Counted from the first letter of the stretch, positions 1 through 12,899 are shown. The stretch is 64,000 nucleotides of DNA from Nymphaea colorata (GCF_008831285.2 NC_045139.1:20752412-20816411), one strand, 5' to 3'. Notes: a model not told the origin generated them from the sequence alone. Made by a program: numbers and translations.

Positions 1-2095
1 GGTATAAAAACCCTGGGACATATACGTTGCAGAAAAGAGTTCTTGCTGCCGAAGCGTGTAACTTTTGACCTCTTTCAACTTAAGACAGTGGCAGGGTCAC
101 GTGGAGTTGTTTATTCCAGCTAACAAATTCAGTTTAATATTTTATGATAATATTTTGATATATTTGATTGTTATAAATATAAGTGATCCAAACAAATTAA
201 AAGATAATTTTTTTTGGCTCCGCTAGTGACTTAAGAGGACATTGTGTGGAGCCCCCACTCATTTTTCCTAGTTCTACTTAATGGCAACTGCAACCTTATT
301 AAAGAAAAATTACCATGAAAAGGAACAAAATATTTTTGCAGGAAGCTTACGGTGATTAAGTGTAGAAGAAAGCAAAAAAAAAAAAATCACTTATTTGGGA
401 AGATGAAAGAGCAAAAGAGCATTTTTTTCAATTAATTGAAACTTGATAGTTAGCCCTAAGCAATATGATGTGGATAGTTAACAGTAAGGAAGGAAAAGCT
501 AAAGCGACATAACTAAAGACTGGTAAAATCAAGCAAACTAGAATATTGGACCAAAATGTATATATATACACACACGTGGACGTGCCTGCAAAAGATTCAC
601 GTATAGCAATAAACCCAAAAAATAAAATGGAAAAGAGTTGAACTCAAATGCACAAAAAGCCACCTAACCCTAATAAACAACAAACAAGCCTATTTTTTTT
701 TTTTGTATGAACATGAGTCATGTTATCAAAAAGCGGCATCAACTTCCCCAAAGTGGGGGTTGTTGCATGCAACAGTTTGTTTAATTTGGGTGGGAGATGG
801 TAGGCAACTATTTTTCATCTCAAGTGTTAGGGGTGTTAACTTTATGTGCTGCAAAAGGGGATCATCGATCCATCCATAAGTTGAAGTGTCGAAGTGTCGC
901 CGAGGCAGCACTTTAAAACACTAAAAACATGCTATCTATCTTAAAAAGACAAGACATTGAAAAGGAGTTAATAAATGTCAATAGTTACCAGCAGCTGGGT
1001 TTTGAGATATTTTATTAGGTGCTATTTATTTTTTAAATAAAAAATCTAAAGAAATTATCTTATTCAATTACAAATTTGTCATGGCCCAACTCTTTGTGTC
1101 GGTGATCTACAAAAGGCAAGAACGTCATTGGGAACACGACAACCACGGTACACAACGGAAATGTACGTATGTGTATAAAGAGATAAAGGGAGTGCAGTAA
1201 AAAGGAAATGTTGGATGCATAAAAGAAAGACATAGGATGGAGCATCCCACAGGAGCCATCTATCTAGTGAATGGCCTTCGATCTACAATGAGGTGTCAAA
1301 GGTGGGAGGGGGGCCTCATGTCCCCACGATGGGAAACACATTTGACAAGCATTGCAAGCACCAACACACACAAGCATTGCAAGCACCAACAAACACATTT
1401 GATGGCACAACAGACATGACAAAGGTTGGTAAGTTGTCAATCTTCATTTTGAAATTTTTAACATCTTATTACTGTAAATGAAAGGGATGAAGGAACACAA
1501 ATATACAAGTTGAAGCATAGTGAAGATATAGTATCAAAAACAGATATGTTATTTTGGAGGTATAAGGGAATAGTCGGGTCTTTGGCTCTTTTGTTTGAAA
1601 TACTTTTTCTCACCCAACATTCTCTACAGAAAATTACTAGACAACCCAATTCAAATGTAGCACTTACTTTTTTTTGCCAACCAAGGAAGAACGAGCTGTT
1701 CTTTAATTAATTTCCTTCCATAGACGACAAGAGGCTAGTTCTACCTTATTTTCTTATCGATCTGTAGTCGGTGAAATAAAAAAAAAAAAAAGAGGTTATG
1801 GTGTTGGTTTACCATTTCTGCGGAGGCAAATGCGTTCTTTCTTGAGAAATTTTATATTTAGGGTTGCATTTTCCATCGTCTTAGCCCTCTACAATAATAG
1901 CTGGATTATCCGTAATATGAGAATGTCTTAACTCGTGGACATGACACAATCAAATACTATGTATATAGCATTTTGGGGATTGTTGATCCCCCTTGCTAGC
2001 TAATGTGCACACAGAGAGAAATCTTTGCCAAAGAATTCGTGACCTGCTTGAGTCGATGATGGATAAATTTCCAGGGCATGAGCGAAGAGATTGGA
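1..2095. other. AT-rich intergenic DNA, no gene seen
   Basis: No frame shows a recognisable domain. Open frames are about 60 codons or less and overlap on both strands, as expected by chance. Poly-A and poly-T runs are common. A 26-bp unit containing AAGCATTGCAAGCACCAAC occurs twice in tandem near 1348-1400. Confidence 0.6.
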
Positions 2096-2882
2096 ACCGT
2101 TTGGATGAAATCACTTTCTTAAACGTTATAAAGACTTGGGTGCACGTTGTAATTTTTTGAAAGCAATATGAGTTTATCTGAAACTGTTTTGAAAATTCTG
2201 GGCGCCCAAAGTAAATTTCCTTCGATGGGTTTGGAAACCCGTGGAAACCTTCTTTTCAGGTCACGTTTTCCGTCGTCTTCTTCGTCGAGCGAGGGAGGGT
2301 TTCAAGCAGCTCCGGCCGAACCAACACCATCCGGTCGCCGTGGGTTTTATCTCTCTCCAACCGTCTCGCTTTCTTTCTCACGAATCATGGGGCTAGGAAG
2401 AGATTTTGAACGCAGAGTGCATAAAAACCTGTTTCGTTTTTGTTTTTGGTTTTCATCTTCGTTCGCCCGGATCTCCGATGAACGGTTTCATGTCCAACAG
2501 CCATGGCTTCGGCATGGGCTGCTCGTCGTGGCTTCGCCCATTTGCCGGGGCTCCAGCTAAAAAGGGCGAAGAGAGAGAGAGAGAGGAGCAGACGAGCAGT
2601 GGCAATCAAACCTAGCTACTGTCACACTTCACCAACTATAGGTGCAGCGCCACGTGGGGATGTTGAGTTGCTTGGAAGAGATACGTCTGTGACAACAATG
2701 GCGGCAGAACAGCAGCCATGGCCACGGAGGGAACGAGGGGAAGGGGGTAAAGGGAGAGGAGAGGGAGGAGGGAAGGGTGTAGAAAGAGGGTGGGCGATCA
2801 GTGGAATTTGCGGAAAAGTGTTTTTAGGGTGGCAGTTAAAGCTTATTTCTGCAAGCAGTCAAAATCACCCTTAACAAACGGT
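2096..2882. repeat. possible non-autonomous DNA element upstream of TCP20
   Basis: The octamer ACCGTTTG at 2096-2103 is matched by its exact reverse complement CAAACGGT at 2875-2882, and both ends carry related GATGAAATCAC / GGGTGATTTT subterminal sequence. The interior is unusually GC-rich for the window and holds overlapping open frames on both strands without a recognisable domain. No clear target-site duplication was found, so this is only a candidate. It ends about 580 bp upstream of the TCP20 reading frame. Confidence 0.3.
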
Positions 2883-2924
2883 CAAAAGCTTCTAAAAAAA
2901 GGGTAGGGACGAGTAGTGGTGGGC

Positions 2925-3464
2925 GGTCTCGTCTCGTCTCGTCTCTCTCTCTCTGAACAAGTGTAACTTAGTCTAAAGCCCTCTCTCTATCGTCTCCACT
3001 TGTTAAAAGTTTCCAGGTCTACTTTCCCGCTGTAAAAAACTTGGCACAGGACGCTTCTCTACAGTTTCTCTCTCTAGAAACCTGGGTAAAAAGGCCCCCC
3101 AACGCGCCGTAACTTGGTAGAAGACTACTGTCCGAAGTCCACAACTTCGTACAAGTCCACTTTCTCTCTCTATTAGCTCGGTACTCTCTCGCTCTCTCGG
3201 GTCGACTCCTATACTTCCTACCTCTATCGAGTGACTGGTGCTTGGGTCTCTCTCTCTCTCTCTGTCTCTATATCCCTTTTTTTTTTGTTGCTTTTTCTTT
3301 TCTTGCTATTGCAACAACTCACCTTCATCCTCATCTGCATTCATCCTCATCTGCAGTCTGCAGACCTCTGCTGGTATATACAAACAGTGAAACCCCATGA
3401 AAATCTAAAACTTTGGAGGGCCAATCTTTTCCTCAGAAAAGTACCATTTTTTTTGTTTTTTCCA
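2925..3464 (+). promoter_or_regulatory. pyrimidine-rich promoter/5' leader region of TCP20
   Basis: The stretch between the candidate DNA element and the TCP20 frame is full of CT tracts: a TCTCG/CT run at 2927-2958 and CT runs near 3165-3200 and 3247-3262. Such pyrimidine patches are typical of plant core promoters and 5' leaders. A three-codon upstream ORF starts at 3397. The transcription start cannot be fixed and no clear TATA box stands out. Confidence 0.45.
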
Positions 3465-3503
3465 ATGGATCCGAAGGGCTCTTCGAGGGCTCCAACCCAA
3501 TAA
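3465..3503 (+). CDS. 12-codon upstream ORF from the old TCP20 N-terminus
   Basis: ATG at 3465 opens MDPKGSSRAPTQ and then stops at TAA 3501-3503. MDPK is the normal N-terminus of TCP20-type proteins (family knowledge), and the same frame continues directly after the stop with VPKF and then the TCP domain. So the original start now encodes only a short peptide, 45 nt upstream of the next in-frame ATG at 3549. It may act as a regulatory upstream ORF, the stop may be read through, or the TAA may be a sequence error or a disabling mutation. The base after the stop is G, with no known strong readthrough context. Confidence 0.7.
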   Translation: MDPKGSSRAPTQ

Positions 3504-3548
3504 GTGCCCAAATTCCATCAAGCCCTGGGCCTCCCGAGGGACGACAAG

Positions 3549-4376
3549 ATGGAGGCCAAGGATTTGCAGGTAGTGGTGGCTGAGAAGGAGGAAGGGAAGA
3601 GGCAGCTGGCACCCAAGAGGAGCTCCAATAAGGATCGGCACACGAAGGTCGACGGGAGGGGGAGGAGGATCAGGATGCCTGCACTCTGTGCAGCCAGGAT
3701 CTTCCAACTGACGAGAGAATTGGGCCATAAATCTGATGGCGAGACCATTCAGTGGCTTCTGCAGCAGGCAGAGCCATCCATTATAGCAGCCACGGGAACG
3801 GGCACCATCCCTGCTTCAACCCTTGCTGTTGCAGCTGGCTCCATGTCCGCACAGGGGACCTCCGTTTCTGCAGGCCTTCATCAAAAGATGGACGAGTTGG
3901 GCCATGGAATTGGCAGTGGGAGGACCAATTGGGCCATGACTGTGGGCAGATCTCATTCTGCTACAGGTAGTTTGTGGCCCAGTGTCGGTGGTCTCAGCTG
4001 TGGGTTTTTGCACTCTTCTGCTCCATCATCATCAAACTTGGGGTCTGAGAATGTGAATTTCGCTCAAAGAGTCGGATTTCCAGGGTTCGAATTGCCGGCT
4101 ACTCATCTTGGCGCGATGAATCTGAGCTCAATCTTGGGTACCCACAGTCAGTCTCTTCCTGGTTTGGAGCTCGGTCTTTCTCCTGATGGTCATATTGGGG
4201 TGCTGGCATCTCAGGCTTTGAATTACTACCATCAGATTGGGCAAAGTAGAGCAGCTCCAATTCATCAACAGCAGCAGCCGCAACAACAGCAGCCGCAGCC
4301 GCAACAGCAACAACAGCAACAACAGCAACAGAAGCAGCAGACTAGCAAAGACGATTCACAGGGATCAAGGCACTAA
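3549..4376 (+). CDS. TCP20: class I TCP transcription factor, TCP20-like
   Basis: This is a plant-specific bHLH-like DNA-binding factor that, in its family, binds GGNCCCAC-type sites in growth and cell-cycle genes in the nucleus. The TCP domain starts at about residue 23 of this frame (nucleotide 3615): [12 protein letters not shown], a basic [17 protein letters not shown] stretch, then [21 protein letters not shown], here followed by the class I signature [13 protein letters not shown]. Downstream, [15 protein letters not shown] and a C-terminal DDSQGS also match TCP20. A Gln/Pro-rich low-complexity run lies at 4266-4342. From ATG 3549 the product is 275 aa; family members are about 300. I chose this start because the family's usual MDPK start at 3465 is cut by TAA at 3501. 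The DNA-binding domain is fully downstream of that stop. Single exon, uninterrupted to TAA 4374. Recognition is firm; whether the locus is functional is uncertain. Confidence 0.88.
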   Translation: MEAKDLQVVVAEKEEGKRQLAPKRSSNKDRHTKVDGRGRRIRMPALCAARIFQLTRELGHKSDGETIQWLLQQAEPSIIAATGTGTIPASTLAVAAGSMSAQGTSVSAGLHQKMDELGHGIGSGRTNWAMTVGRSHSATGSLWPSVGGLSCGFLHSSAPSSSNLGSENVNFAQRVGFPGFELPATHLGAMNLSSILGTHSQSLPGLELGLSPDGHIGVLASQALNYYHQIGQSRAAPIHQQQQPQQQQPQPQQQQQQQQQQKQQTSKDDSQGSRH

Positions 4377-6993
4377 TAGGGAGGTTATAATTTTTTTGGA
4401 GAATTAAAGATGGTGGTTGTGGTTTTGATACGAAAGAAGGTATGTCTCTCTAAGCCACTGGAAAGAAGCCTTGCTGATAGTATTTGTGGATGACCTGTAG
4501 ACGATTGAATCGGGCCCTGGGTGCCGCTTTCTTGCCCTGCAAAATCTTCGTCGAAGTATGAAAATACAGGTAACTGTTATTCCTTTTGAGTTGTTACGTG
4601 GTTCCTTGAATTGCGTATGTTGGCACAGTTTGTCGCTTCTCCTCGTCGAGGCTTGATAACTAGAAAACTCGTTTCTCTGTCTCAGTTTGCAGGTGGAACA
4701 TACAAAAAACGGCATGCTTTTGGGTTTGGAACTATTTTTCTTTGTCCTTTGATCTCTTGTTTCAAGGTGTGGTCGTGACAGCGTAAGCCATTGTCGATTC
4801 TTCGTTCTCAAGTTTAGTGAATTGGTTATTGGCTTGATGTGGATGAAATTGGGATTCCAGACTGCAGAATATGCACAATGTGCAAGGCATAAGATGCACA
4901 ATGTGCAAGTTAATGTGATTTTTGTGCCTGCAGATTGTGAGTTGTAGGAATAATATAATGTTCTGCTTTGTATTTAATGAGCTGTATTCGAGAAACCAAT
5001 AAGCAACACTTGCATGGCTCCATTTCTGTCCTCGTATGATTGAAACAATCAAGTCATTTATGTTCTAACTTCTAACTAAAGTGGCTTCTTTACCATCCTT
5101 GTGTGGAGATTATTATTTTAATCTTCTCCATCTTACCAGGGAATTGAGCCGAACAGTTAGAGCCTTGATCTAGGACAAGTGTTTTTTTTTTTGCTACAGC
5201 CAAATGGTATAACTATTTTGAATATCTGTATCTGTTTATGTCCACACCCACATATGAACTCAATCTGAAACCATTTGTGAAAATGGTCTCTTGAATTAAC
5301 CTACATAAACTAAAATATCCTGATATCACCAGAAAAACTAGTGAACAGGAGGAAAAACATTCAACTGCAGGTATTTTCAGTCGAAAGGAAGAAAACGGTT
5401 GAACAACATTAGCATCCGAAGAGGAAGTTTGCCTTTCAGTTCCAGTGAGAGTCGACTGTTAGTGGCATACGTTTGAGTTAACTTTCTTGTTATGCATCTT
5501 CTTTCTTAATCATGTCACATTATGCCCTTGTGTGCCAAAATTTTCTTGACCAGACTTGAGTTTCTATTCAGTTACAACTTACACTAAGGGTGAGCTGACA
5601 AGTGTGTGCTTTTAAGTGATGGGGAAAATCAGTGCTCCAACTTATGAATCTCACTGGTTTGAAGGCCCAGATTTCCTTGGCAATGCACCTAGATCTTGCC
5701 TCATGGCAAGGGCGTGTGCTTATGGCCAGTCTCAAGCTATTGACATCTATTCAGTTTGCCGATGTTAGAAAGTAGTCTCCACCGTTGATGATAGGAAGTC
5801 ACCTCCACCAGATCAGTGGAACCCTTGCGAGGAAGTCTTTGGAAGATTTGCTTTACATGATGCTTCATAGTGCAGTTATGTTCATAACAGGTTCTGGTGT
5901 CATTTGTTGCATCAAAATCTGCTCTCTGTGTTAGTGTATGTTTGTGTGTGTGGTTTATGCAAATAATGTGATGGAATACTTAAATATACGTTTATGGAAC
6001 TTAAATTGTTGTTCTGAAAACGGATCTAAGCTTAATAATCTGTACTTGCAGGACCACTTACCACCTAACCGTTAAGTAGAAAGTATCCTTTATGTATATA
6101 GTTCACGATTAAAGCTAAAAGGACATCGAGCATCACCATCATGAATCATGGCTTCATTCATTTTAATGAAGTTACCTTGATCGCATAAAATATGAAAAGA
6201 AAGTGCTTGGACGACTCACCATTCAGTTGCAATTAATTTATCTGGAGATTACCTAAAGCTAAGTCATCCTTTTTGTTATTCTGCAACTGAATTACGGCAG
6301 ACAGAACGTGAGACATGTAGTCTGTAACCTCTCCATCATCACATGAAAATAAAGGTCCTAAAAGAACTTAATACATCTCGAGCAAAATGCACTTTTGCGT
6401 TGATTAACCAGTAACATTCTTGGTTTTTCAAAGGTAACCTATTTATTCTTAGTTGTGCTCGGCTATGCCTTTGAAATTCATAATGACCACTTATTCTGCA
6501 TATCCCAAAAGGAAACACAAGAGAAGGCCCTGGTACATTTTATGGTGTATTGTCAAATTCTGCCAGCCTCAAAACATCTGCATTTCCATCCTGCCCCTAT
6601 CAATTTCTCCTGGAGAAAAAGTTATACAACAATTTCACATGGGAAAAGTAATCAATTTGATGAACTTGGTCCCTAACTTCTGACAGAACCAGGGACAGGG
6701 ACAGCTTGTCTTTATGAATTTGAAGGGAAGAGGGTATTTTAAGTTCCCTTTTGATATTTGATCCGTGGTGAGTTTGCTATACTAAATATAAGATAAGATG
6801 TAAGAATTGTCAAACGAAACAAAGCGTGGCAGTTACGAGTTCAGAGAAAGAAATATTACTGGAAGGGACAACTGAAGACTTGCTTTGAGCTTTGTCACAC
6901 TGCAGAAAACAAAAAAAGGACCCTGTAGTTACGGACAACCACCTCCCTAATTTCCTGTAGCCCTTTTGCGCAATTCATGCTGCACATTATGTC
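4377..6993 (+). other. TCP20 3' flank and intergenic DNA
   Basis: No coding domain was seen. The first few hundred bases are presumably the TCP20 3' UTR, possibly with an intron, but the poly(A) site was not determined. A 16-bp direct repeat (ATGCACAATGTGCAAG) occurs twice at about 4867-4910. Confidence 0.5.

Positions 6994-7046
<53 letters not shown>
6994..7046. repeat. (AT)n(GA)n compound microsatellite
   Basis: Pure AT dinucleotides at 6994-7020 pass directly into pure GA dinucleotides at 7021-7046. Confidence 0.97.
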
Positions 7047-9295
7047 CTGATTGAGATAAACATTCATCTTGGTGTTTTCTGCACAGCAGGTAACAGTTTG
7101 CCTTTACTTTTGAGTCAGAGTAACCATGCACTTGGATTGAGGGTGGACATTGGGCGACCCTTGGCCAGCTCAGACCGAGCCCCATATACCCAAGAAAAAT
7201 TTCAGGCCCGACTGAGATCAGATTATTAGCATGACCGGTTCCGTCTTGTCTCAGGACGGCCGTTTGGGTGGACCTATCAATTCTCATCACAGGGCTAAAG
7301 TTGACCCTATAAGAGGCTCCACTTTTTTTTGGGCCTGAGTCCAACCTGACCCAGGTCAGGTAACTGAAGGGCTTACGCCTGATCCAATGCCCATAACAGC
7401 CTCAAACACGCATATGATGCCGGAAAAGTGTTCAATATATGTGTCTACAGCCCAATGAGACTCGAAACTCTTTTCTAATTTTTTGTGCATTGAAGTTGAA
7501 CAGTATAATAGTTGTTGAATTGTGGAGATTACATCGACTATTTTGGTTGCCAATTTCATATAATCGCCCAAAAGACACAAAGATCTACAAAGATCTACAT
7601 GTTTTGTATAGACACCGGAAATTCTGTGATGAAGTTGCCGAGAATGATAAAAAAGAAGGCAACAAAGCACCTTTCTATTCAAGAATTGATCTTAGATTAT
7701 ATGAATAGTGGTGGATTTCATGGATTGCATTATTATATAGTATGCAGCTTGTTCTTTCTTGGCCCTAAAGTAGGATAATAATATTAACAACAAGTGGGCA
7801 CATAGTATCATATCAAAACAATAAATTCTCTTTTTCCTTAGTTAAGAATAAAATCATTGGAAGGAATTGATGTGGCTTGAGTGCCAATTTCCATCAACCG
7901 ATCTTTATGATCTCTGGATGGCCCACTGGCCTACTTGTTTTGGACATTAGGTCTAAAACTGAGAAATTAGTTCAACCTGTCAAGCTTATCAGCTATGAAA
8001 ACAATGCACAAGTCATGAAAATGATTGTGCCTACGATCTACATTTTCTTTTTTCCTTTTCTTTTGTTCTCGTTCGAGAATCAAGCTTTGAAGGAATGCTG
8101 CCAAATCACGTGCAGTGTATAGTAGGAACATGAATAGAATCTTAGATCTCATCACGTCTTTTACTTGAAGATGCCTTTGTCACCCCTAAGTTCATCCCAG
8201 TAATCGATCTGCTTTCAATTTTAGTTCTGTAAATTCTTTTCCTTTTCATCTCTCCAAGTCATAGAATCCGCTCTACCTTGAGTAGCTGGTCCAAGTAAAG
8301 TCTATGCACAAGACTTCTTGGCAGCAGAGGGCCCCAGCTGGTCCGTGTAAATTCCGTGTTGCAAGGCCATTAATACAGTCGAGAGAACTTTCTGGTAAGG
8401 AAACAACATATCAACTGTGGCAGAGCCAGAAATTTTGGTCTGAGGAATACTAATTAAAGAGTCTTCAACTGCAGACACCTGCCTATATGTGGTGCCGACA
8501 CTGAATGTCACTGGTCTGTCCTCAAATCAATAAGCTTTTCACCTCATAGACGCAGAAAATTTTTGGCATATATATCCAAAGATCTTGGTGACTTTCTTAA
8601 GTAAAAAGGGTGCAGTACATCAGTCTCGGCGACTGTGGTGAACGGCAAGTGTAATCAAGATCATAATGAAATCTCAACTAGCCAGTCCTAAGTTAGAATT
8701 ATTTCGGTTCAAAAGTGCAGGCCTGGATGACTCCCCTGCCTACTCCTAGGACAGCTTAAACCTTCAAAAGAAGAACTCCCGCCTTTCCGCCGTTGCTCGG
8801 TTAAAAAGCAGCCTAAAGAAGAGGTCAAAAAATCATTTGATAAATCCTCATAAGATTCATCTTTCCAAGACCCCTGAACATCAGGTAGTATAAATTAACC
8901 ACCAAAAGCTTAGGGGTTGCGTACGTATCATCCTGTCTCACATAGATATACGCCTGAAGATATGGAGAGACAACCTTTACAAGGTTCCATAACATGCATG
9001 ATTTATACAAGGAGAAAGAAACGAGAATGAACATGATGTATCGGCTGAGCGTCAATCAGACAATCTATCTAGCGATTAAATTATCAACAGGGTATTACTT
9101 TGGATTCTCCTGGAACATAGCTCGGACCCCATAGGAATTATCTATTTGCTGTCCTGGAAGATCATCGAATGATCTTATCATTCTCGATATCTTGCTTTTT
9201 CTCCTTCTTCGACTATGCATATGATGCTAAGAATGGCAGGTGGGAGGGTGCCAATTGCAGGGTCAGCCAGAATGATTCGAGTGTCAAGTTATTTA
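7047..9295. other. intergenic DNA, no gene seen
   Basis: No domain was recognised on either strand. Around 7140-7400 there are repeated GGCCTGAGTCCAACCTGACC-like words of the kind found in plant retroelement debris, but no element borders could be set. Confidence 0.5.
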
Positions 9296-9603
9296 GGAGG
9301 CGTTTGATAGCCTCAGATTTAAAATCTTCAAGGATCTCATATCATCGAGGATTTGAAATCCTTAGTTTAACAAATACATCATTGGGATTTGAAACCGTAG
9401 AGTTAAGATCGGAAAACAAACCCCCTCCCTCCCTCCCTCCGGATCTTAAATCTAACTTTTTTTTTTCAGTGCAAAGTAAAATAAGAATCTTAAGTGCAGG
9501 CCTTAGGCCTGACCTAATACCCTTAGTTGGTTGAACCATTTGTATCAGCAAAAACATGTCACGTCAAGTCCACAATTTCAAATCCGAAGTAATCAAACCT
9601 TCC
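9296..9603. mobile_element. Tourist-like (PIF/Harbinger-type) MITE
   Basis: A 308-bp element begins GGAGGCGTTTGATAGCC and ends with ATCAAACCTTCC, whose reverse complement is GGAAGGTTTGAT. The inverted-terminal similarity continues inward (CAGATTTAAAAT versus CGGATTTGAAAT) with several mismatches. It is flanked by TTA at 9293-9295 and TTA at 9604-9606, the 3-bp target duplication typical of PIF/Harbinger elements. It has no coding capacity. Confidence 0.7.
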
Positions 9604-9606
9604 TTA

Positions 9607-10525
9607 GGGATGGAAGAGAAAAGTGATGTTTTAATATGGCCAGTCCCTCCAACATAGACTCAACAGAAGTCTATGTGATGAGTTACTGCCTTGTGTTATG
9701 TCAACAGGTCACAGTGGACTGTACGTGCTCTCGATGGCACTACTCGACGCAGCTAAGTTGCCCGGTTAGTTCCCGGTTCGGGTGCGTTTGATTCATCTGA
9801 CAATGCATCATGAGACAGCTCATCTCAAACCCAAACTTTCAAGCATGAGATGGTCTACCCCATACACTAGCTCTCCACATATTCCCATGCACCCCCCTAA
9901 ATCTGCAACTCTTTCCAGTACATGCACTGTTTGAGATAGTGAGGACTGATTGTCTCAACATACCTTTCATCGAATATTTTGGCAGAAATTGTCATATGTG
10001 GCGTTCCTTCACCCTTTCGTTTCAGACACACCCTGCTGCGTCTGAATGAGCTTGACAAATTGTCCGTCATTTAATTACCAAAATTGGTTCTTTCTTCATT
10101 AACAAAAAGTTCTGCATCCTCATGTCCGAAGCAGCGACAAAAATTCATACCGCATGGTAGCGAAATCACGTTTACTGGAACACATCTCTGCAAACAAGCC
10201 ACAGCACAAGATGATGAATATATTCTACTGCAATGTGCAGGTAGATGAATAGATCACTAAACTGGATCCAAAGTTATGAATCTGGATCTGGATCCGATCA
10301 GAAGCATTAAAAGGCATATCCACTCATATTGACTTTACTTGACAAGAATCTATAGTGAGATCGAAGAGGGAGGAAATTAAGATTGGTGAGTTCCAAACTG
10401 AGGAACTAAAACCAAGTCATGATGAAGGTGGCGGCATCCGCATCTTGTTGCTGCCAAAGCATTAGTGGGGCCAGGCATTGAGTTGGGTAGTGAATGTAAA
10501 ACACTACCAAAACCATAGCCTTCTT
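9607..10525. other. intergenic DNA, no gene seen
   Basis: No coding domain. A GGGTGCGTTTGATTC word at about 9780 resembles a transposon end, but no matching inverted end was found. Confidence 0.5.
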
Positions 10526-10853
10526 GCATCAGGCAATCCAATTGCAAGTTAATCAAGAAGAGGCGTATGGCCATTGGAGGTGGTGCACAACAGCATGCAA
10601 CATCAGGTTACTTGATTCGCTTCTCTTTCTCTCTCTCCCCAGGGGGCTTAGTGTAGCTAGCCGAATTGATGGGTACGTAGAGGGTCTGTCATGGGCATTA
10701 AGCTTGTAGGGGCAGGTTCTCTCTCGAAATCATGTCTCCTCGTTGCCTAGGCCTTATAATCTACTCGCATCAGCAATACAATTACAAGTTAATCAAGAAA
10801 AAACGTATTGCCATTGGAGGTGGTGCACAAATAGCATGCAACATCAAATTACT

Positions 10854-10890
<37 letters not shown>

Positions 10891-11056
10891 AGGGGCTTAG
10901 AATAGCTGGTGGAGCTGATGTGGTAGGTAAAGGGTCTGTCATCAGTTGGATTCCTATGGTTATTAGGCCTCTAGGGACAAGTTCTCTCTCTCTCTCTCTC
11001 TTTTTCTTTCTCTTGAGAAATCATGTGTCCGCTTTGCCTAGGCCTTATAATATACG
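10526..11056. repeat. two-unit tandem duplication, about 240 and 290 bp
   Basis: Unit 1 (about 10526-10763) and unit 2 (about 10764-11056) share order and sequence: GCATCAG..CAATTGCAAGTTAATCAAGAA, CCATTGGAGGTGGTGCACAA, CATGCAACATCA, a CT tract, GGGGCTTAG, AGGGTCTGTCAT, a second CT tract, AAATCATGT and TGCCTAGGCCTTATAAT. Unit 2 is longer mainly because its CT microsatellites (10858-10889 and about 10983-11001) have expanded. Confidence 0.85.
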
Positions 11057-12899
11057 AAGGAACACACTTTTGAATTTTAAACCTTCATTAACTTGAATAT
11101 TTGAAGCCCACCTACCCAGCTAGGCCCATGTCACTTTTTCCAGCTTGTCGCCATTTCCACTAAACTACAAGTCTCTAGCTCACCAACATGGAGCAACATC
11201 TACACAATGGATTTTGAGATTTGTAGGTTTGGTAAAGACAGATCATGGTCTAGGCCAGGCTGCCATGCATGGATTCACAAGGTAATTTCTAAGGGAGTCC
11301 ATCCCTCTTTATGGAAGGCCGCCAATTTATAATGTTAGAGGCGCACAACCTAGATATCCTTAGTTACAGCCTTCCACTTGCCAAAGAAATTATTCTTACA
11401 CATTTTTCATACACAGCTGAGCACATCATCTATCGTTTTTCAAACTACTAAAAAGCATTACATAAATCCAAGGGTTTAGATGCTGGTGTGGGTAATGTGC
11501 GGGCAATTTCCCATACTGAGCAACAAAAAATTCTTATTTTTCCATTGACATCTTAGGACAATTTTTCTCATTGGTATATTGATGCCTTTTTAAAATTTTA
11601 AAGTTTATTACTTGCACCTTTTAGCTAAAGATTTCTAGCTCCACCCCTGCATAAAACAGATGAATGTACATTGATTTCCATAGTCAAGCGCTGCCGCCCC
11701 TTTTTCCATGGTCGATTCTTATGGGGTCCCAATGGGATTGACAAATTATAGGGTGAAAAATATGGATTAATATATTTTTCTGTCTTTAGTTTCAGATCGT
11801 TGTATGATTTTCAATTAAGCAAGTCTGACCATCCATGTTTATTATAGATTTGAGTTGCCAACATCTCAACCTCTTCAGCTAAAACATACGTCACAAGGAC
11901 ATGCTATTTTGAACCTACCTTCATCCTCACACAAGCGGATGTGAGGACATGATATTGATATGTATAAAATATACGTGGTTAGTTCTATAGACTTTAAGTT
12001 ACTTTTAAAAATTCTTTAAATTTAAAAATCATAGTGCAGACTAAAAATGAAGAAAAATACTTTGTTACATCACGTCTCACTTCTTTTAAAATTCACGAGC
12101 CAAGTCCATGTCACCAAAATTCTCACTCTCCATGTGTCACATGGTACTAGATCATATCAAGCTTATGACGGGGAATCTGAGGTGGAGCCAAGAATTATGG
12201 TTTAAACGGCCCTAGTTAAAAATTTTAATTTTTTAAGGAGCACCAATATGTAAATGAATTTTTTTTTCTTTAAATATCAAGATGAAAATAGGAATTTTTG
12301 GTAAGTATGTGTGGGTAATTGCCAACACCTGCCTCTGCCCCTCTAGGGAACAAAAGTAGATTTTGTTGAATGAGTTGAGCTCATATAATGCTGCATTCTG
12401 TTGGGGTGCTCATAGATCAGATGGAGACAAAACAAAATTTTTCATTGCTCCAATGAAAGAGATGAACCTGAGTTGGGGACCACCGTGGAACTGTCGGTGG
12501 TTGTTGCACTGGCAGCAATGGAAGAATGAGCTGGGGTTCTCCCCTTAGCCATCACTCGTACAATGAGGATACACAAGCGGCTGTGACGAGTGCTTAAAAA
12601 AACTCTTTACCCAAGGCAGTTGTGTCTATAACGTGTCCCTCTCATCACGGGACACTTCATTATAACTTATGTGTTTAGTCGACTCTAATTGCTTATCTTT
12701 ATCAATGCAGGACTATTTTGGTGCGTTCGGATCCAACACATCCCAACAATCTATTCCACGGTCCTTTAGCACTACTCATGATTGATACGAGTAGGTAATT
12801 ACTTTATGAATGGATTGGCCTTGAGATCCATTCCACGGTCTTTTAAGTCATTGTTTTAGATTCCTCAAACAATAAAATAAGAAAAATATTTATGTAAAA
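11057..12899. other. intergenic or decayed repeat DNA
   Basis: No domain was recognised. TCTATTCCACGGTCCTTTAG near 12751 and TCCATTCCACGGTCTTTTAA near 12828 form a short imperfect direct repeat at the edge of the copia remnant. Confidence 0.45.

Noticed and set aside
2168-2874. Overlapping open frames of 123-130 codons on the plus strand
   Set aside because: They overlap each other and minus-strand frames, are Ser/Arg/Gly-rich because of GA and CT tracts, and show no domain. The block may be a transposable element interior.
4404-5052. Minus-strand frames of 165 and 96 codons behind TCP20
   Set aside because: No recognisable motif, composition follows the T-rich 3' flank, and they lie antisense to a likely 3' UTR.
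6895-7344. 149-codon minus-strand frame
   Set aside because: A large part is the translated AT/GA microsatellite (Ser-Leu and Tyr-Ile runs). It is not a gene.
9169-9534. 121-codon plus-strand frame
   Set aside because: It runs through the MITE at 9296-9603 and ends inside it, with no domain.
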